Below are positions 35,402-46,334 of a stretch of DNA of 64,000 bases, piece after piece (the stretch's first letter is position 1; every line of letters begins with the position of its first letter). A model generated the notes under the pieces. That model searched no databases, was not told where the DNA came from, and was given only the letters and a program-made list of their open reading frames with translations. The position numbers and the translations under genes were made by a program. The stretch comes from Bromus sterilis. Lineage: Eukaryota; Streptophyta; Magnoliopsida; Poales; Poaceae. The stretch is from the NCBI GenBank assembly GCA_950022295.1, contig OX465597.1:60251016-60315015 (forward strand), in the 5' to 3' direction.

Positions 35402-35884
35402 GTGTCGGGAGGATCTCATGCTGAGAAAATTGGAATCCAAACAGGTGATATTATTGAATCTATCAATGGAAAACATGTTTCTTCCACAATTGAGGTGGGT
35501 ACATTAGAGATTCGTTAGGTTAATGAACTGAAAATAAATTACATTTTTGTGATATTTGGTAGCTTCATGCTCTTGACTGCAATGTTTTTTCTTGCAATTA
35601 TCAGTTGGAAAATACGCTGATGAGCATATGCAAGGGTGCTTCAGATATTGAAGTTCATGTTTCTGTAAGTTTAAGTGTAACTGCGGTTTGCTTGATCCCG
35701 TCCATACTATTTCTTATTGCGGAAGTATTATTAGCAAAATGCTAACACTAAAAGATGTGTTTGGTTACTCCAATAGGTTGGGGTGTTTGATACACTCAGA
35801 AAACACCGAAGCACCAGAGAGTTGACTGCAAATTTATCAGAACTTGGAGAAGTTATTATAAGTGGCACACATCTTTCCTTTTAA

Positions 35885-36041
35885 CTAGGCCCATCTACAA
35901 ATTATTAGTTCAATGTTTATTTTATTTCTTGTAGATAATTATTTTCAAGACATACTTCTAGCACTAGTTATGTAAGCCAATGTTCATTGTGCAATACACT
36001 CTTACATGACAACCATGTAATGTTTAAAAATCTCGCACCAC
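35885..36041 (+). other. 3' flank or 3' UTR of the HtrA/Deg-like gene, left of the solo LTR
   Basis: AT-rich with no coding signal. Continues at 38508 after the family D solo LTR. Confidence 0.5.
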
Positions 36042-36558
36042 TGTAACGACCCGATTCACTTAGAATCGGAGTCTCTGTGATCAAGTGCTAGTCCCTGGAT
36101 CGAACTCGCTAGCACACACAGTATAACAGTTGTATATCAAAGTACAAGTGCATCATTATTACATCGTATGATCCAGAATTCAAAACAAATAACAACTTGC
36201 ACAGCTCAAGGCTAGCTTATTCAATATAACTACAGCGGAAGCAAAACTAGTAGCGAGGAGTCCCATCAACATCCACAAGCGACATGCTGAGTGTAGACTT
36301 GCGACCCTATAATACCACACTAATCTTCTGAGAAACCTGCAACACGAATGTTACAGCCCGAACACGGGCCAGTACATCTGATTTGTACGGCAAGTAACAC
36401 AAGTGATAAAGCAATCCTACAACTAATTTCAAATCAATAACACGAATCAAGCTTGGTTTGTTGTACATAAAGTTGGTATTCACCTACTTCTACTTACTAC
36501 TCACCATTTTTATCAGCTTTAGTTAATATCAACCCACAAAGGACAAAAACTAACTAAC

Positions 36559-36890
36559 CGCCTATGAGAGCCCTCAGGATCATAGGATTTCTAATGGCAG
36601 CCATGAGAGCCCTCGGGATCATGGTTTCGTGAGTATTGTAGAGCCCTCAGGATACAATAGCACACGTACCTCCTATTCGTGAACATCATAGAGCCCTCAG
36701 GATACGATGCCACTACAAACACATTCGTGACTGTTACAGAGCCCTCAGGATGCAACATCACCCTATCACGAACATTGTAGAGCCCTCAGGATACAATGCC
36801 ACTACCTAGACACAAAGTGAATATTGCAGAGCCCTCAGGGTGAAATGCCACACAAACAATCGTACATGAATATTACAGAGCCCTCAGGAT
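36559..36890 (-). repeat. Array of eight hairpins with a common GAGCCCTCAGGA loop
   Basis: The phrase GAGCCCTCAGGA (one A/G variant, and one ending GGG) starts at about 36568, 36607, 36641, 36691, 36739, 36780, 36829 and 36878. Flanking arms pair with each other but differ between copies: CCTATGA/TCATAGG, CCATGA/TCATGG, TATTGTA/TACAATA, CATCATA/TACGATG, TGTTACA/TGCAACA, CATTGTA/TACAATG, a weaker seventh, and TATTACA/TGCAATA. The single A-C mismatches in copies 4, 5 and 8 become G-U pairs if the minus strand is the RNA. Spacing is 36-50 bp. Confidence 0.85.
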
Positions 36891-37679
36891 GCAATACCAC
36901 TCTACAGTACCTCAATTACAAGTTACTATTTTACTACTAATAATGTTATCGCAACACTTGAATAACACAATAATTTTCCTCCATGATTATCATTGCAAAA
37001 GTAAGCATATAATCACATAGCACAAGAAGTACTAAAACACAACAGCGTTGGATATAATGATCAATCAAAACAGGTGGCTATCCTACCAGGTTTCAGCATA
37101 AGGTAGTAACATTTCACATGCATAGAAACATAGGATGTGCATAACCAAAAGTGAAACTTGCCTTGAACGGTGTTGAAGTACTCTAACACTTATTTCTGAA
37201 CCTTTCTGCACTCCAGACAATCTACACGATCAACAGTCTAACAATCAACATCACACTTCCCACCTAAACAATTTCAACATTAAAAGATACAAATGAACAA
37301 CAAGTAAAACCATTAAACATTAGCTAAAAGATATCTACATGTCACCACGATCCCAACGCAACTGGAATCAGCGAAAACGGATACACCGTATAAAAGATAC
37401 GGTCACCGAAAGTTTTAAATTTAAAGCTGTACAAAATTCAAATTCGAAAAGTGTAACAGTGCAAAGTGTATCCTACTGTAAACTAGACTTCACTACGGTC
37501 GTAACGCAAAAATAATAACCTAAAACGGATATACGATCTAAAAGATATAGCCTAAACCGTTCCAGGGTGCAATCTGTGAAAAAGGGCCTATTCGGGAATA
37601 AAATAAAAGTTTATGTCGCAGACAGGTCCTTTTCTCTACAGGACAAAATTGCTGACGTACCGCCGACGTGGCGATGGCA

Positions 37680-37870
37680 CGGAAACCGAGGTTCGCTGGG
37701 CGCAGAAATCGAGGTTCGTCGGGCACGGAAATCGAGGTTCGTTGGGAACGGAAACCGAGGTTCTCCGGCACGGAAACCGAGGTTCGTCGGGCACGAAAAA
37801 CCGAGGTTCGTCGGGCACGGGAACCGAGGTTTGCCGGCGTCGGCACGGCACGGAAATCGAGGTTCGTCAG
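37680..37870. repeat. 23-bp GC-rich minisatellite in LTR D
   Basis: GAGGTTCG or a close variant occurs at about 37688, 37711, 37734, 37757, 37779, 37803, 37826 and 37858. Units read roughly GGAAACCGAGGTTCGTCGGG with a short tail. The repeat keeps several frames open on both strands, which explains the overlapping ORFs here. Confidence 0.85.
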
Positions 37871-38507
37871 CGGCGCGGAAGGGCTACTGGGCCGACTGGG
37901 TACAGTTTTTTTTCTCTTTAAATCCGAAACTTCAAACAATATTACAAAAATAAATACACATCAGAAAAATATGAAATAAATTTCTAAATTCATCAAATAA
38001 TCTAAAGAAAATTATGCAATGGACATATTTTAAAAATAATAAATAGAAATAATGACATTTTTCCAATGACTTTATTTAGTTATAAAATATTTTAAAAATC
38101 AACAAAAACCTCAAATAATTATTTAAATAATTTCCACTGCATTTTTCTGAAGACATCATTTTATCTTCTCTCATATTATTATTATTTTTGAATGGAAAAT
38201 TATTTAAATAACTCCAATTAAATTAAAATAAAATCACACTAAAACATTTCTAACTTTCTTTTATAATGAAGGAGTCGTATTACCTTCTCTCATTTTAATT
38301 TGTTGAATTTGTTTTAAATAATAAATTCCAAAACACCTAAAATGAATAACAGGGAAAGTCCTATTATTCCCTCTCATTTTATTATTCAATTAAAATGCAA
38401 AAGTTTCAGATCCGAGTAAAAGTCAAACATATCAAGCAAACAAACATTAATATAATTTACTTAATTAACATTCCAAAATTTGGGAAATTTTGGGATGTTA
38501 CAACCAC

Positions 38508-39105
38508 ACCATAACGTATGCCTATATTTTGAGAGTTTATGGTTTTGTTAAATAGTTGGTGTGCATCAACTAAATTTTTGAGAATAGAGTGCATCGTGTT
38601 GTTGTTTACCAAGGTATCCATTTTTTACCCTAAAAAAAGGTATCCATTTTCTATTTTTAGCCTTGGACTTTTTAGGAATTTTTGGAACAAGACATATACA
38701 TGTAGGTTTGTAGTCTTATGACCTTTTTTATTTTTTTTATTTTTTTTTCTGAATTTTTGTCTTATGACCTTTTGGAAAGAATGTGAATTAGATATTGCTT
38801 GCATGTTTGCTCTCTCAGTTTATATGGATACCAAACTTTTGCCTTGTGAGGTGTTTTGCATACAAAAGAAGGCCTCACTATTTGACACTCATGTTTTGTT
38901 ATTATTTGCTACAGATCCTTTAGACTCTTGAACTACTGCCAGAAGATGGATGCCAGGCTACTGGATGTTTTTGTAGTGTGGATGTACTGAGATGAATTGA
39001 ACGAATAAGTAAGAAAAAGGTAATCGTCTTTTATTTAAAAGACCTTGAGTTGATGGATACTTACGTGTGAGTTGTAACCATGTAGTACTCTGGATATATT
39101 AGAAA
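38508..39105 (+). other. Host 3' flank with a possible terminal exon
   Basis: TTTGCTACAG at about 38905-38914 is a good acceptor, followed by ATCCTTTAGACTCTTGAAC. It may be a spliced 3' UTR exon of the HtrA/Deg-like gene. Otherwise AT-rich with short T runs. Confidence 0.3.
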
Positions 39106-39760
39106 CTAGATGATACCCTGCGCTTTGCTGCGGAAACTGTTAATAAAAAACATAATATTATAAAATATGAGAAAAATTAATATAATTTAATTATTAAATA
39201 TATTTTTAAAAGAAATATTGCTTAGAGTAAAAATCTAAGAAAAATTGACGAAAAATATGAAAATGACTGTGATTGTTTTATTAATATATTACCTTGAGAA
39301 TATACCGATGAGACGAAAACAACGTTGAGTGAGAGAGTGGAGACACCACTCTTAGCTAAACCTAAAACAATGATTGCAAGTACATATGTGCATTCATTAA
39401 AAAAATAACGCATAGAAAAATAAAATGCGATGTAGCTCATACATTGATTTTATATTAAAAATAATATTATAAATTGTGAGGCTTAGTGCATAATTTTGAA
39501 AAATATTTATTTGTGATAGGTTGCATGCGCATGCAGATTTAATGGAAGCATGTGCATGAAAAGTTAGTGGAAAAAATGTGGACCTACTTGATGATGTGGA
39601 TATTTTGCATGTCAAGATAAATAAGTTAGTGGGGATGAACTATTTGGGTACTATAAATGTCATCTTTATTTGTAATTTATTTAGTGCCAAAGTAGCAGCC
39701 CCCTGTGAGATTATTTATACGGCTAAAAGAGTTAACCCATTTTACATCTCAGTACATCTT
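39106..39760 (-). mobile_element. Helitron-like 3' end and adjoining AT-rich body
   Basis: A|CTAGATGATACCCTGCGC at 39105-39125, then TTTGCTGCGG, is the reverse complement of a hairpin-plus-CTAG terminus. The hairpin is imperfect. The matching TC start to the right was not found; the sequence is interrupted by the TIR element at 39769. Confidence 0.4.
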
Positions 39761-39768
39761 ATTGAAAC

Positions 39769-42122
39769 GAGTATGGACTTTTGGAGGACGAGCTCCAGGC
39801 AGGAATTCATTTCAAAAAAAATTGAAAATCATATTTAAACATTTCAAAAAAATCTGAAAATTTTCCCTGGAAACTTATATGGTTTTCGCACTAGATTGTA
39901 AATTTTCATTTGAAAATATTATTATTTGTAGGCTACGGAAAAAAAATCAGCCCAACAATAGAAAAAAAACAGTCCATTCTAAAAAATTATATTTGTCTTT
40001 TTTTATACGTCACACGTGAAAAGATAACTAAAATGATAAGTGTCTGACGTTCAGGCGGAGTCCTGTTGGCCCGAGCGGACGCCACTTCACGCATGCATGC
40101 ATGTACATAACTTTTTACCTTTTAAAGCTTCAAAATGTTTTATCTTTTAAATAAAAAACCTGATTAAAATTTTGTTTGTATCATTAAATATATCACGACG
40201 AGATCTTTGAAATTAGAACCCGTATGGATATGTTTCGACAACTCTCTTTTTTTGAAAAAAATTTGTCATGTTGTTTACACTTAAGTTGTCATGGTCTTAC
40301 ACTAAAGTTGTCATGATTTGTTTCTATTTTTTTCTAGATCTAAAGCTTTCATTGTATTTCATCTATTTTTCACTCATCGGTGAGGATCCCGGAGAGATAT
40401 GGCGATGGTCCGTGGACCCCGAGTGGATATCCGGTGGTGGTGGGGTGAAGGGTGATGAGCTGCATGACGTGTTCCTGGGATACGAATGCGTCAAGGAGAT
40501 TCTCCGATGCATCTCGATGCGCGACGATGGGGAAATGGGGATGTGGGTCGGGGTGGAGCGGTTTTCATGTCATTTTTATTTTTTAGATACAGTGACAAAT
40601 TATTTTATCAATGGTACACCCCCATGGCAATTTTATTTTTTAGGACATGACAATTCTTATTTGTAGGACATGACAATTCTTTTATTATGACATGCAATTT
40701 TTATATCTACAATGGTACACCCCCATGGCAATTCTTATTTTGTAGGACATGCAAATTCTTGTACATATGACATGACAATTCTTATTTGTAGGACATGGTA
40801 ATTATTATTTGCAGTACATGACAAAATCTTACATGTGTGACATGATACTGTATGAAACGTGGTACTTATTATTTGTAGGACATGAAAATTCTTATTTTGT
40901 AAGTCATGACAATTCTTACATATGGGATATGATACTGTATGATACATGAAAATTACTATTTGTAGGACATGGCAATTGTTACATGCGGTACATGGTACTA
41001 TATGAAACATAGTAATTTTAAGTAGAACATGATAAATTTGACATGGTTATAATGGTGCAATAGGTTTTCACACCCCATGGCAATTTTGCCTTGTTTTTAG
41101 TTTATTAGATTTTTTTATATAGGTTGCGATGGATCTTTTGCACATTTCAAATTCAAAGTATTTTTCTTTTCCTCATCATCCATAGGAAATTCTTATTTTG
41201 TTGAACATGGCAATTCTTATGTTTTGTAGGACATGACAACTCTTATTCGTAAGGCATGGCGATTCTTTTTCATTTGACATGGTAATTCTTATTTATACGA
41301 CATGACAATTTTTATTCGCACGATATGACAATTCTTATTTATTGGACATGACAATTCTTATATGTGGGGCATTATGCTGTGTAAAATATGGTAATTTTTA
41401 TTGGAAATGTTGGACATGGTTATCGGTGGTGTGGGGATGTGCAGTGGTCGGGGGAGAGGGATTGTGGGTCAGGTGAAGCGGCTATCAGCGGTGTGGTGTT
41501 GCGACGGTAGCGACTCTTTTTTCCGTGTCCATGGGAAATCTACTCTATAGAATAACAATATATTTTTATCTATCTATGGCAAACTATTTCATTTTTGTAT
41601 CCATGGTAATTTAACATAATTTTTGTCATGGCAATTTGAGATATGTTTTTTTCATGGCAAATAAACATGTCTTTTTCCATGGCAAATCTTTAAATTTTAT
41701 TTTATGAATCATAGTAGATTTACATTAAATGTAGAAGTAAACGTCTAAAAGCGTAGTTGAAATACATCACGACAATTTCAGTGTAAACATCATGGCAATT
41801 TACGTGCAATAGACATGGCAACTTTCAAGTCAAAAAAATATTCTCAAAACATATCGATATGGGATCTAATATTGAAGATCTCATGGCGACGAATTTAATG
41901 GTACAAACGAGATTTTAATTGGATTTTTTATTTAAGAGATAAAATGTTTTGAAAACTGGAAAACGCAAAAGAATACGTTCGGACCGAATCTGCCAGACCG
42001 CAAGTTAGGCACTTATCAGGGTCCAAAGATTGTTCACAAAAAGTTTCAATTTTTTTTTCCAAATTGAAAATCAAATTTTGAAAAGGGCTCCCTGGCGCCC
42101 GAGCTCCAAAGGCAATTTCCGT
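39769..42122. mobile_element. 2.35-kb non-autonomous TIR element
   Basis: The left end has ACTTTTGGAGGACGAGCTCC. The right end, reverse-complemented, has GCCTTTGGAGCTCGGGCGCC, and both continue with imperfect similarity. Candidate flanking duplication is ATTGAAAC (39761-39768) and ATTGAGAC (42123-42130), 8 bp with one mismatch, as for Mutator- or hAT-like elements. No transposase is encoded. A short reading frame with GEDPGEIWRWSVDPEW near 40380-40430 has no known match. Most of the interior is a degenerate repeat array (40570-41400). Confidence 0.5.
40570..41400. repeat. Degenerate array of GGACATGACAATTCTTATTTGTA units
   Basis: Roughly 20-30 copies of a short phrase around GACATGACAATTCTTA, with variants CATGGCAATT and CATGGTAATT, recur irregularly at about 20-35 bp. 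It thins out into CATGGCAA motifs up to about 41820. Confidence 0.75.
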
Positions 42123-42146
42123 ATTGAGACCCCTTTTTATTGAGTA

Positions 42147-42570
42147 CTAGTACAATACCCATGCGTTGCAACGAGAGAAAATTTTAATATTATGACAAAA
42201 TACATATGATGTATGTAAAATTAACTTTATATATTTTAAAAAGGCGCAAACATGTTTAAAATAATACTGAAAAATTAAAATGTCTAAACACTTTTTGTGA
42301 GTTTTTTTGTAGATACACTTTTTCGTGAGTTGGCTACATGTAGAATTTTGAAATGAATGAGACAAAAGATAAAAATCGTGTGAACATTTTTTATATATTT
42401 GGAGCAACAATTTTTAATAAAAATAAATATTGTTTAAAACAAGGGGGGAAATTTTAAATCTTATGATAAATACCTATGATGTACATAAAATTAACTTTAT
42501 ATATTTTAAAAAGGCGCAAACTGTCGTCGATATGTAACGACAAATGCCATGGTGATGGCTAAAGAGGGTG
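42147..42570 (-). mobile_element. Second Helitron-like 3' end with a direct repeat
   Basis: A|CTAGTACAATACCCATGCG at 42146-42165, then TTGCAACGAG, matches a Helitron 3' end with a decayed hairpin. No 5' TC end is visible before the LTR at 42571. Two similar segments of about 55-60 bp (42190-42248 and 42458-42520), both with AAATTAACTTTATATATTTT and AAAAAGGCGCAAAC, form a direct repeat 266 bp apart. Confidence 0.4.
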
Positions 42571-44335
42571 TGTAACAGCCCAAGAGCAATTCTTGTAATC
42601 ATTATGTAATTTTTCTTTGTTATATGACTTTCAAACTTAACATGGTGCTAGATGTTGTAATTTCATGTGGTGATATTAAATGCCAAAGGGTTTTGAGTTC
42701 ATTTGAATTGCTTTTGATTGCAAACAAAGTGGTTGAAGAAGGGTGTTTGAGGATTTTTTCCATGTTGCACATGAGCACCCCTTGACCCCAAACTTGGCAT
42801 AGCCAATTCTTTCCCCTTCCCAAGTGGTTAAAAAACCTTGCACCATTTTTTCCACCTCCAAAAATGTGGGCCACAGTTCAAAGTGAGTTTGAATTTCAAA
42901 ATGGCCCCACATTTTAGTTGTTCCAAAATTGGCGAAACCAATTTTATAAATTGGGGAATATTGCAAGGATTCCAAAACATATTTTCGTATGTTTTTCTCT
43001 CTCATGGTTTGCTCTGAAAAACTCCTGGGATTCTTTCTGTTTCAATAAATGGAAAATCCCTTTTTCTTCCATTTTTCTGGAGGCAGAGGACCTGCCAGGC
43101 CCAGCCCAGCGGGCCTCTCCCCACTTCCCCGCAGCCCACCTGGTCCGCACCAGCGAAGCGCTACGCGGGATTGCTTCTGCGCCGTCCGATCTTGATCCAA
43201 GGGGCACCGCTCGTCGCCTTTCCAGCGTGGAGATGTCCCCTCCGACCTCCTCTCTCACAGCCGGTCGGCGCGTCGACGTCGACCAGCGCGGTTGGGCCTT
43301 GCCCCCTTATAAGGAGAGCGCTAGGAGCCCCCCCCCCCCGAGAACCCTAGTTCCCGTTTCCCCCCTCCATGTCTCGCCGCCGCCGCCTCACCCGTAGCCA
43401 TGAGCCTCCACTGTTCCGCCTGACAAGGTGAGCTCCGGCGAGCAATTCGCCGCCGCCTCGCTGTGGCCTTGAGCCTGTGCTTGCCTGCACGAACAAGAGA
43501 CTCAACCGTGCCCTTTCCCCCCTCGCAGGTTTCCGCGAGGAGCCCCAATTCGTCCACGCATCGTCGGCCTCCGCCTCGGGTGTCATCTTTCCCGACGACG
43601 GCCACCTTCCTCCTCCGGCTTCCCGTGTTCGAGCTCATCTCGGAGGCCCCAAGGTGAGCCTCGAGGTAATCCTCTTCTCCTCGTAGCGTAGCATAGAAGT
43701 CGAGTCGCGACACATGTTTTCCCCGTCCGCCTGCAGTAGTCGCCGACGAGCCACCGTGGCTGCCTTGTCCATGGCGTGCCCGTGGCGTGCTCGTTCGTGA
43801 ACTAGGTGTGCTTCGGGCGCGTTTTTGGCAGCAAAGGAGCCGCCTTGAGCTCCGAGTGGTCACTATCTCGCCGTGTCTGAAGTTTTCCGTCAGTGTCAAG
43901 CTGTGGCGCCGTCGTGACCTTTCCGGCGAGGAAAAGCTCCCCCTTGAACTCGCCGAGGTCGTATCGAGGCACCCACGTAATCGTGGAGGTTCCCTGCACC
44001 GCTTGCCCATCGCAGCCAAGCCGTGGCGACCTGTGTGCGACGCCCGCGTCGTCTGAAGGTGACACCGGCGAGGGGCCTCTGAAGCTTGTAGCCGTGCGTC
44101 GCCGTGCTGTTCCCGTGAGGCTCCCGGGGTCGTCGTAGCACCGGCGGGGCCGTGGAGTGTGTCCTTGCCTAGCTGGAGGTGCCAGCTAGCGATCCCAAGC
44201 GGTGGCATCGTCGCCGGCGACGTGAGCGTGACGCCATCGTCGCCTCAAGAGCTCGCCGTCGATGGGATGCAGAGAAGTTTAGTTAGCGGCAGATGTAGCT
44301 CTTCTGATTTCAGACTTGGTTCTATTCAGAATTGA

Positions 44336-44402
44336 GTCCATAGCGTAGTGGTAGAGAGCAGAGCGAGAGAGTAAGATTGGGGGTTCGAGTCCCTCTGGGG
44401 AC
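44336..44402 (+). ncRNA. tRNA-like segment with pol III A and B boxes inside LTR B
   Basis: TAGCGTAGTGG matches the A box and GGTTCGAGTCC (44382-44392) is a perfect B box. The ends GTCC and GGAC can pair as part of an acceptor stem, the T arm GGGGGTTCGAGTCCC is well formed, and a T run follows at about 44415. The anticodon arm is poor and the acceptor stem has mismatches. It is more likely a tRNA-derived relic or SINE-like piece than a working tRNA gene. Confidence 0.45.
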
Positions 44403-45399
44403 ATTTCCCCCACCCTTTTTTTGATAAAAAAAGGGCAGTGGCTGACACCTGGGCCCCGCTAGTCAGTGGCCCAGGCTGCCAGGCCGAGTGGGCTGAGCCC
44501 ACTGGAGCCAGAGCAAGAGGAGAGTTGGGCCTGATTGCCCGAGGCCAGCCCAGTAGGCTATGCCCTCCTTTTTCTTTTTCTTTTTCTTTTTCATTTCTTT
44601 TCTTCAAACTTTGATTTGAATTCAAATTAAAATCTGTTTTGAATGGTTTTGACCTTTCTTCCTCAAACATATCATGCCATATATGTTTTTGGGGTAGAAT
44701 TTCCCAAGGAAGCCCATGATGAGGTCTGTTTTGCAAATTGAGCCCTCAATTAATGAGGTGATGTCAACTTTGCATTTAGGCCCTCCAGATCTTTTGATTT
44801 GTAAACTTTGTGTTGTAAATTTAAAGGGGTCATGCCATATATGCTTTTGGGGCAGCAAAGTGCAAGGAGTTGATTGGTGAACTCCATATTTGTTTGGGGC
44901 AAACCCTAATATGGATGTAGTGCACTCCAGCATTTGGAACCCCATTCCTTTTCTTCTTGTTCTTTTTCTTTAGTCCCACAAGTTGGCACACTCATGCATC
45001 CCTTGTCCTTGCATCTTCTTGTCACATGATTATCACATCTTGAGTTCCCATGTGACCATTCCTTTGATACTCCCTTGGTGTCAATTTCATCGACACCCCT
45101 CCGTCTCCGGAATCGATAATTATATTTCACGATGCATTTCTTATAGATAACTTTTTATTGTTGTTCATGCCTTGCCATGTTTCCATGTTATTTACACCAA
45201 AGTTAAGGCTATGACCAAAGCCATAAAAATATTAATAATTGCATATGGAGTTGGTTGCTGTGTCATCAACACTTTCATTTAAAATTGACTAGATAGGGTC
45301 ACACCATGCCTAATTTAAACTTGATCATCCCATCCATGCTTGACCATTTTGATCTCGATGTTTACTTGTGTTGCTTTCTTGGTTGGTATCGTACGTTAG

Positions 45400-45500
45400 A
45401 GCATGAGCTTACCGAGGAGCCCTACGTGGAGCTGTCCGACACCGAGCCCGAGGACCCTGCTACGTCTGCTCCGTCAACTACTTACCCAGGCAAGGGGGTT
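45400..45500 (+). other. LTR-embedded short ORF, acidic exon-like segment (family B)
   Basis: Reads LEHELTEEPYVELSDTEPED, then PATSAPSTTYPGKG. It matches in place and composition the acidic segments of families A and E. No terminal Gly-Gly segment was found downstream in this copy. Confidence 0.35.
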
Positions 45501-46294
45501 TATATATCATTCTTTATAGCTTTCATCTCGCTTGCCTAGCTGTATTTAGAACGGTTGCTTGATCCTACCACCGTATACTTTTGCCTCTCAATTAAACCCA
45601 GAAAGCCATGCCCCCACATCCTAGCAAAACCTTATTTGGCTATGTACCTTGCTTGCTTAACCATTGCTTAGTATGTGTAGGCCCCTTAACCTTCTGCTTA
45701 TACCCATTGCTGCTTGTTGGAATATCATGCTATTATCGGAAATTGGTTGATATTTATTAATATGATGTTAATTATATATTTGACGAAGGATGGGAGACCA
45801 GGCTGTTCCCGCCAGGTGTTTTGTTCCATTCGAGCCACCTAGGTCCCGAGTTCCGGGTATTGTGTTTCTTCATGAGCGTGCCTAGTCGTGTGTGGGATTC
45901 TATGGGGTCCCCTTGTCTTACCTACCTAGACCCAAACAATTCTAGTGGTGGCCCGAGCTGATTTTACCATTTGAAACTCGTGTGTGTGTCTGGTTAGCGC
46001 TCCAGCAGATTTAAAATAACTCAGGCCAGCGAGGACAGAGTTCCCTTGTAGGCCCAACCTTGGAAGCTAGGGGGCTGCCCACAGTGATGGGTTAGTTACC
46101 CCGACCTCGTCCAGATGGTAGAGGCCGATTCGGGAGGGCGGCCGGCTTTTGAGTTGGATGTCGACTCACCGGGGGCCACCCGGAATTGTGTGTTGTTAGT
46201 TAGAGGGACTCTGACGTACCGGAGTTTCAAGCGTTTACCCAGCCAAGTGGAAATCGAGCGTACATGCGAAGCCTATGATGGGCAGTTGGTACAC

Positions 46295-46334
46295 CCCTGC
46301 AGGGTTAAATCTTTTTGAAAAGCCATGTCCACGG
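46295..46334. repeat. LTR inverted-repeat module (family B, reversed)
   Basis: CCCTGCAGGG (46295-46304), CTTTTTGAAAAG (46311-46322) and CCATGTCCACGG (46323-46334). The middle repeat differs from CTATTCGAATAG at paired positions in both arms, so pairing is kept. Confidence 0.75.

Larger units (their letters stand above)
11630..35884 (+). pseudogene. HtrA/Deg-like protein gene (trypsin-like plus PDZ), split by transposons
   Basis: Exons read in phase: 1 (11630 to about 11888), 2 (11954-12103), 3 (12199-12353), 4 (12565-12852), 5 (12998-13128), 6 (31152-31196 plus 35257-35329), 7 (35402-35494), 8 (35605-35664) and 9 (35777-35884, stop TAA). The total is about 455 residues. Exon 1 has a charged N-terminus with KKSKTD. 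Exons 3-5 give the trypsin-like domain (SGFWVDWDGE, GLVLTTAKLIRT, HYDIAFLKV, NGGAVIDLGGKVVGMV). Exons 6-8 give the PDZ domain (GGSHAEKIGIQTGDIIESI). Relative to active HtrA proteases the His of TxAH is Lys and the Ser of GxSGG is Asn, while the Asp of HYDIA remains, so the product would be a pseudoprotease. The start is the first ATG in frame. The exon 1/2 junction is the least certain; a phase-compatible GT occurs at 11889. The gene is broken by a solo LTR in exon 6. Confidence 0.75.
36042..38502 (-). mobile_element. Solo LTR of a second family (D)
   Basis: 2461 bp, TGTAACGACCC to GATGTTACA on the plus strand, with an exact 5-bp duplication ACCAC (36037-36041 and 38503-38507). No internal region is present. 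The module order (tRNA-distal end, AGCGGAAGC block, structured segment, GC-rich repeat, AT-rich tail) parallels families A, C and E, so the sense strand is probably minus. It contains a hairpin array (36559-36890) and a 23-bp minisatellite (37680-37870). Confidence 0.9.

Noticed and set aside
36559..36890. CRISPR-like array (regular repeats with spacers)
   Set aside because: Repeats are short (about 12 bp), lie inside an LTR in a plant genome, and the so-called spacers are mostly complementary arms of hairpins.
37567..37953. Repeat protein encoded in LTR D
   Set aside because: The reading frame follows directly from a 23-bp minisatellite that is open in several frames.
43321..44208. A 295-aa minus-strand ORF in LTR B
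   Set aside because: It lies in the GC-rich LTR core, antisense to the element, with low-complexity translation.
44336..44402. Functional tRNA gene
   Set aside because: Acceptor stem mismatches and a poor anticodon arm; kept only as a tRNA-like segment.
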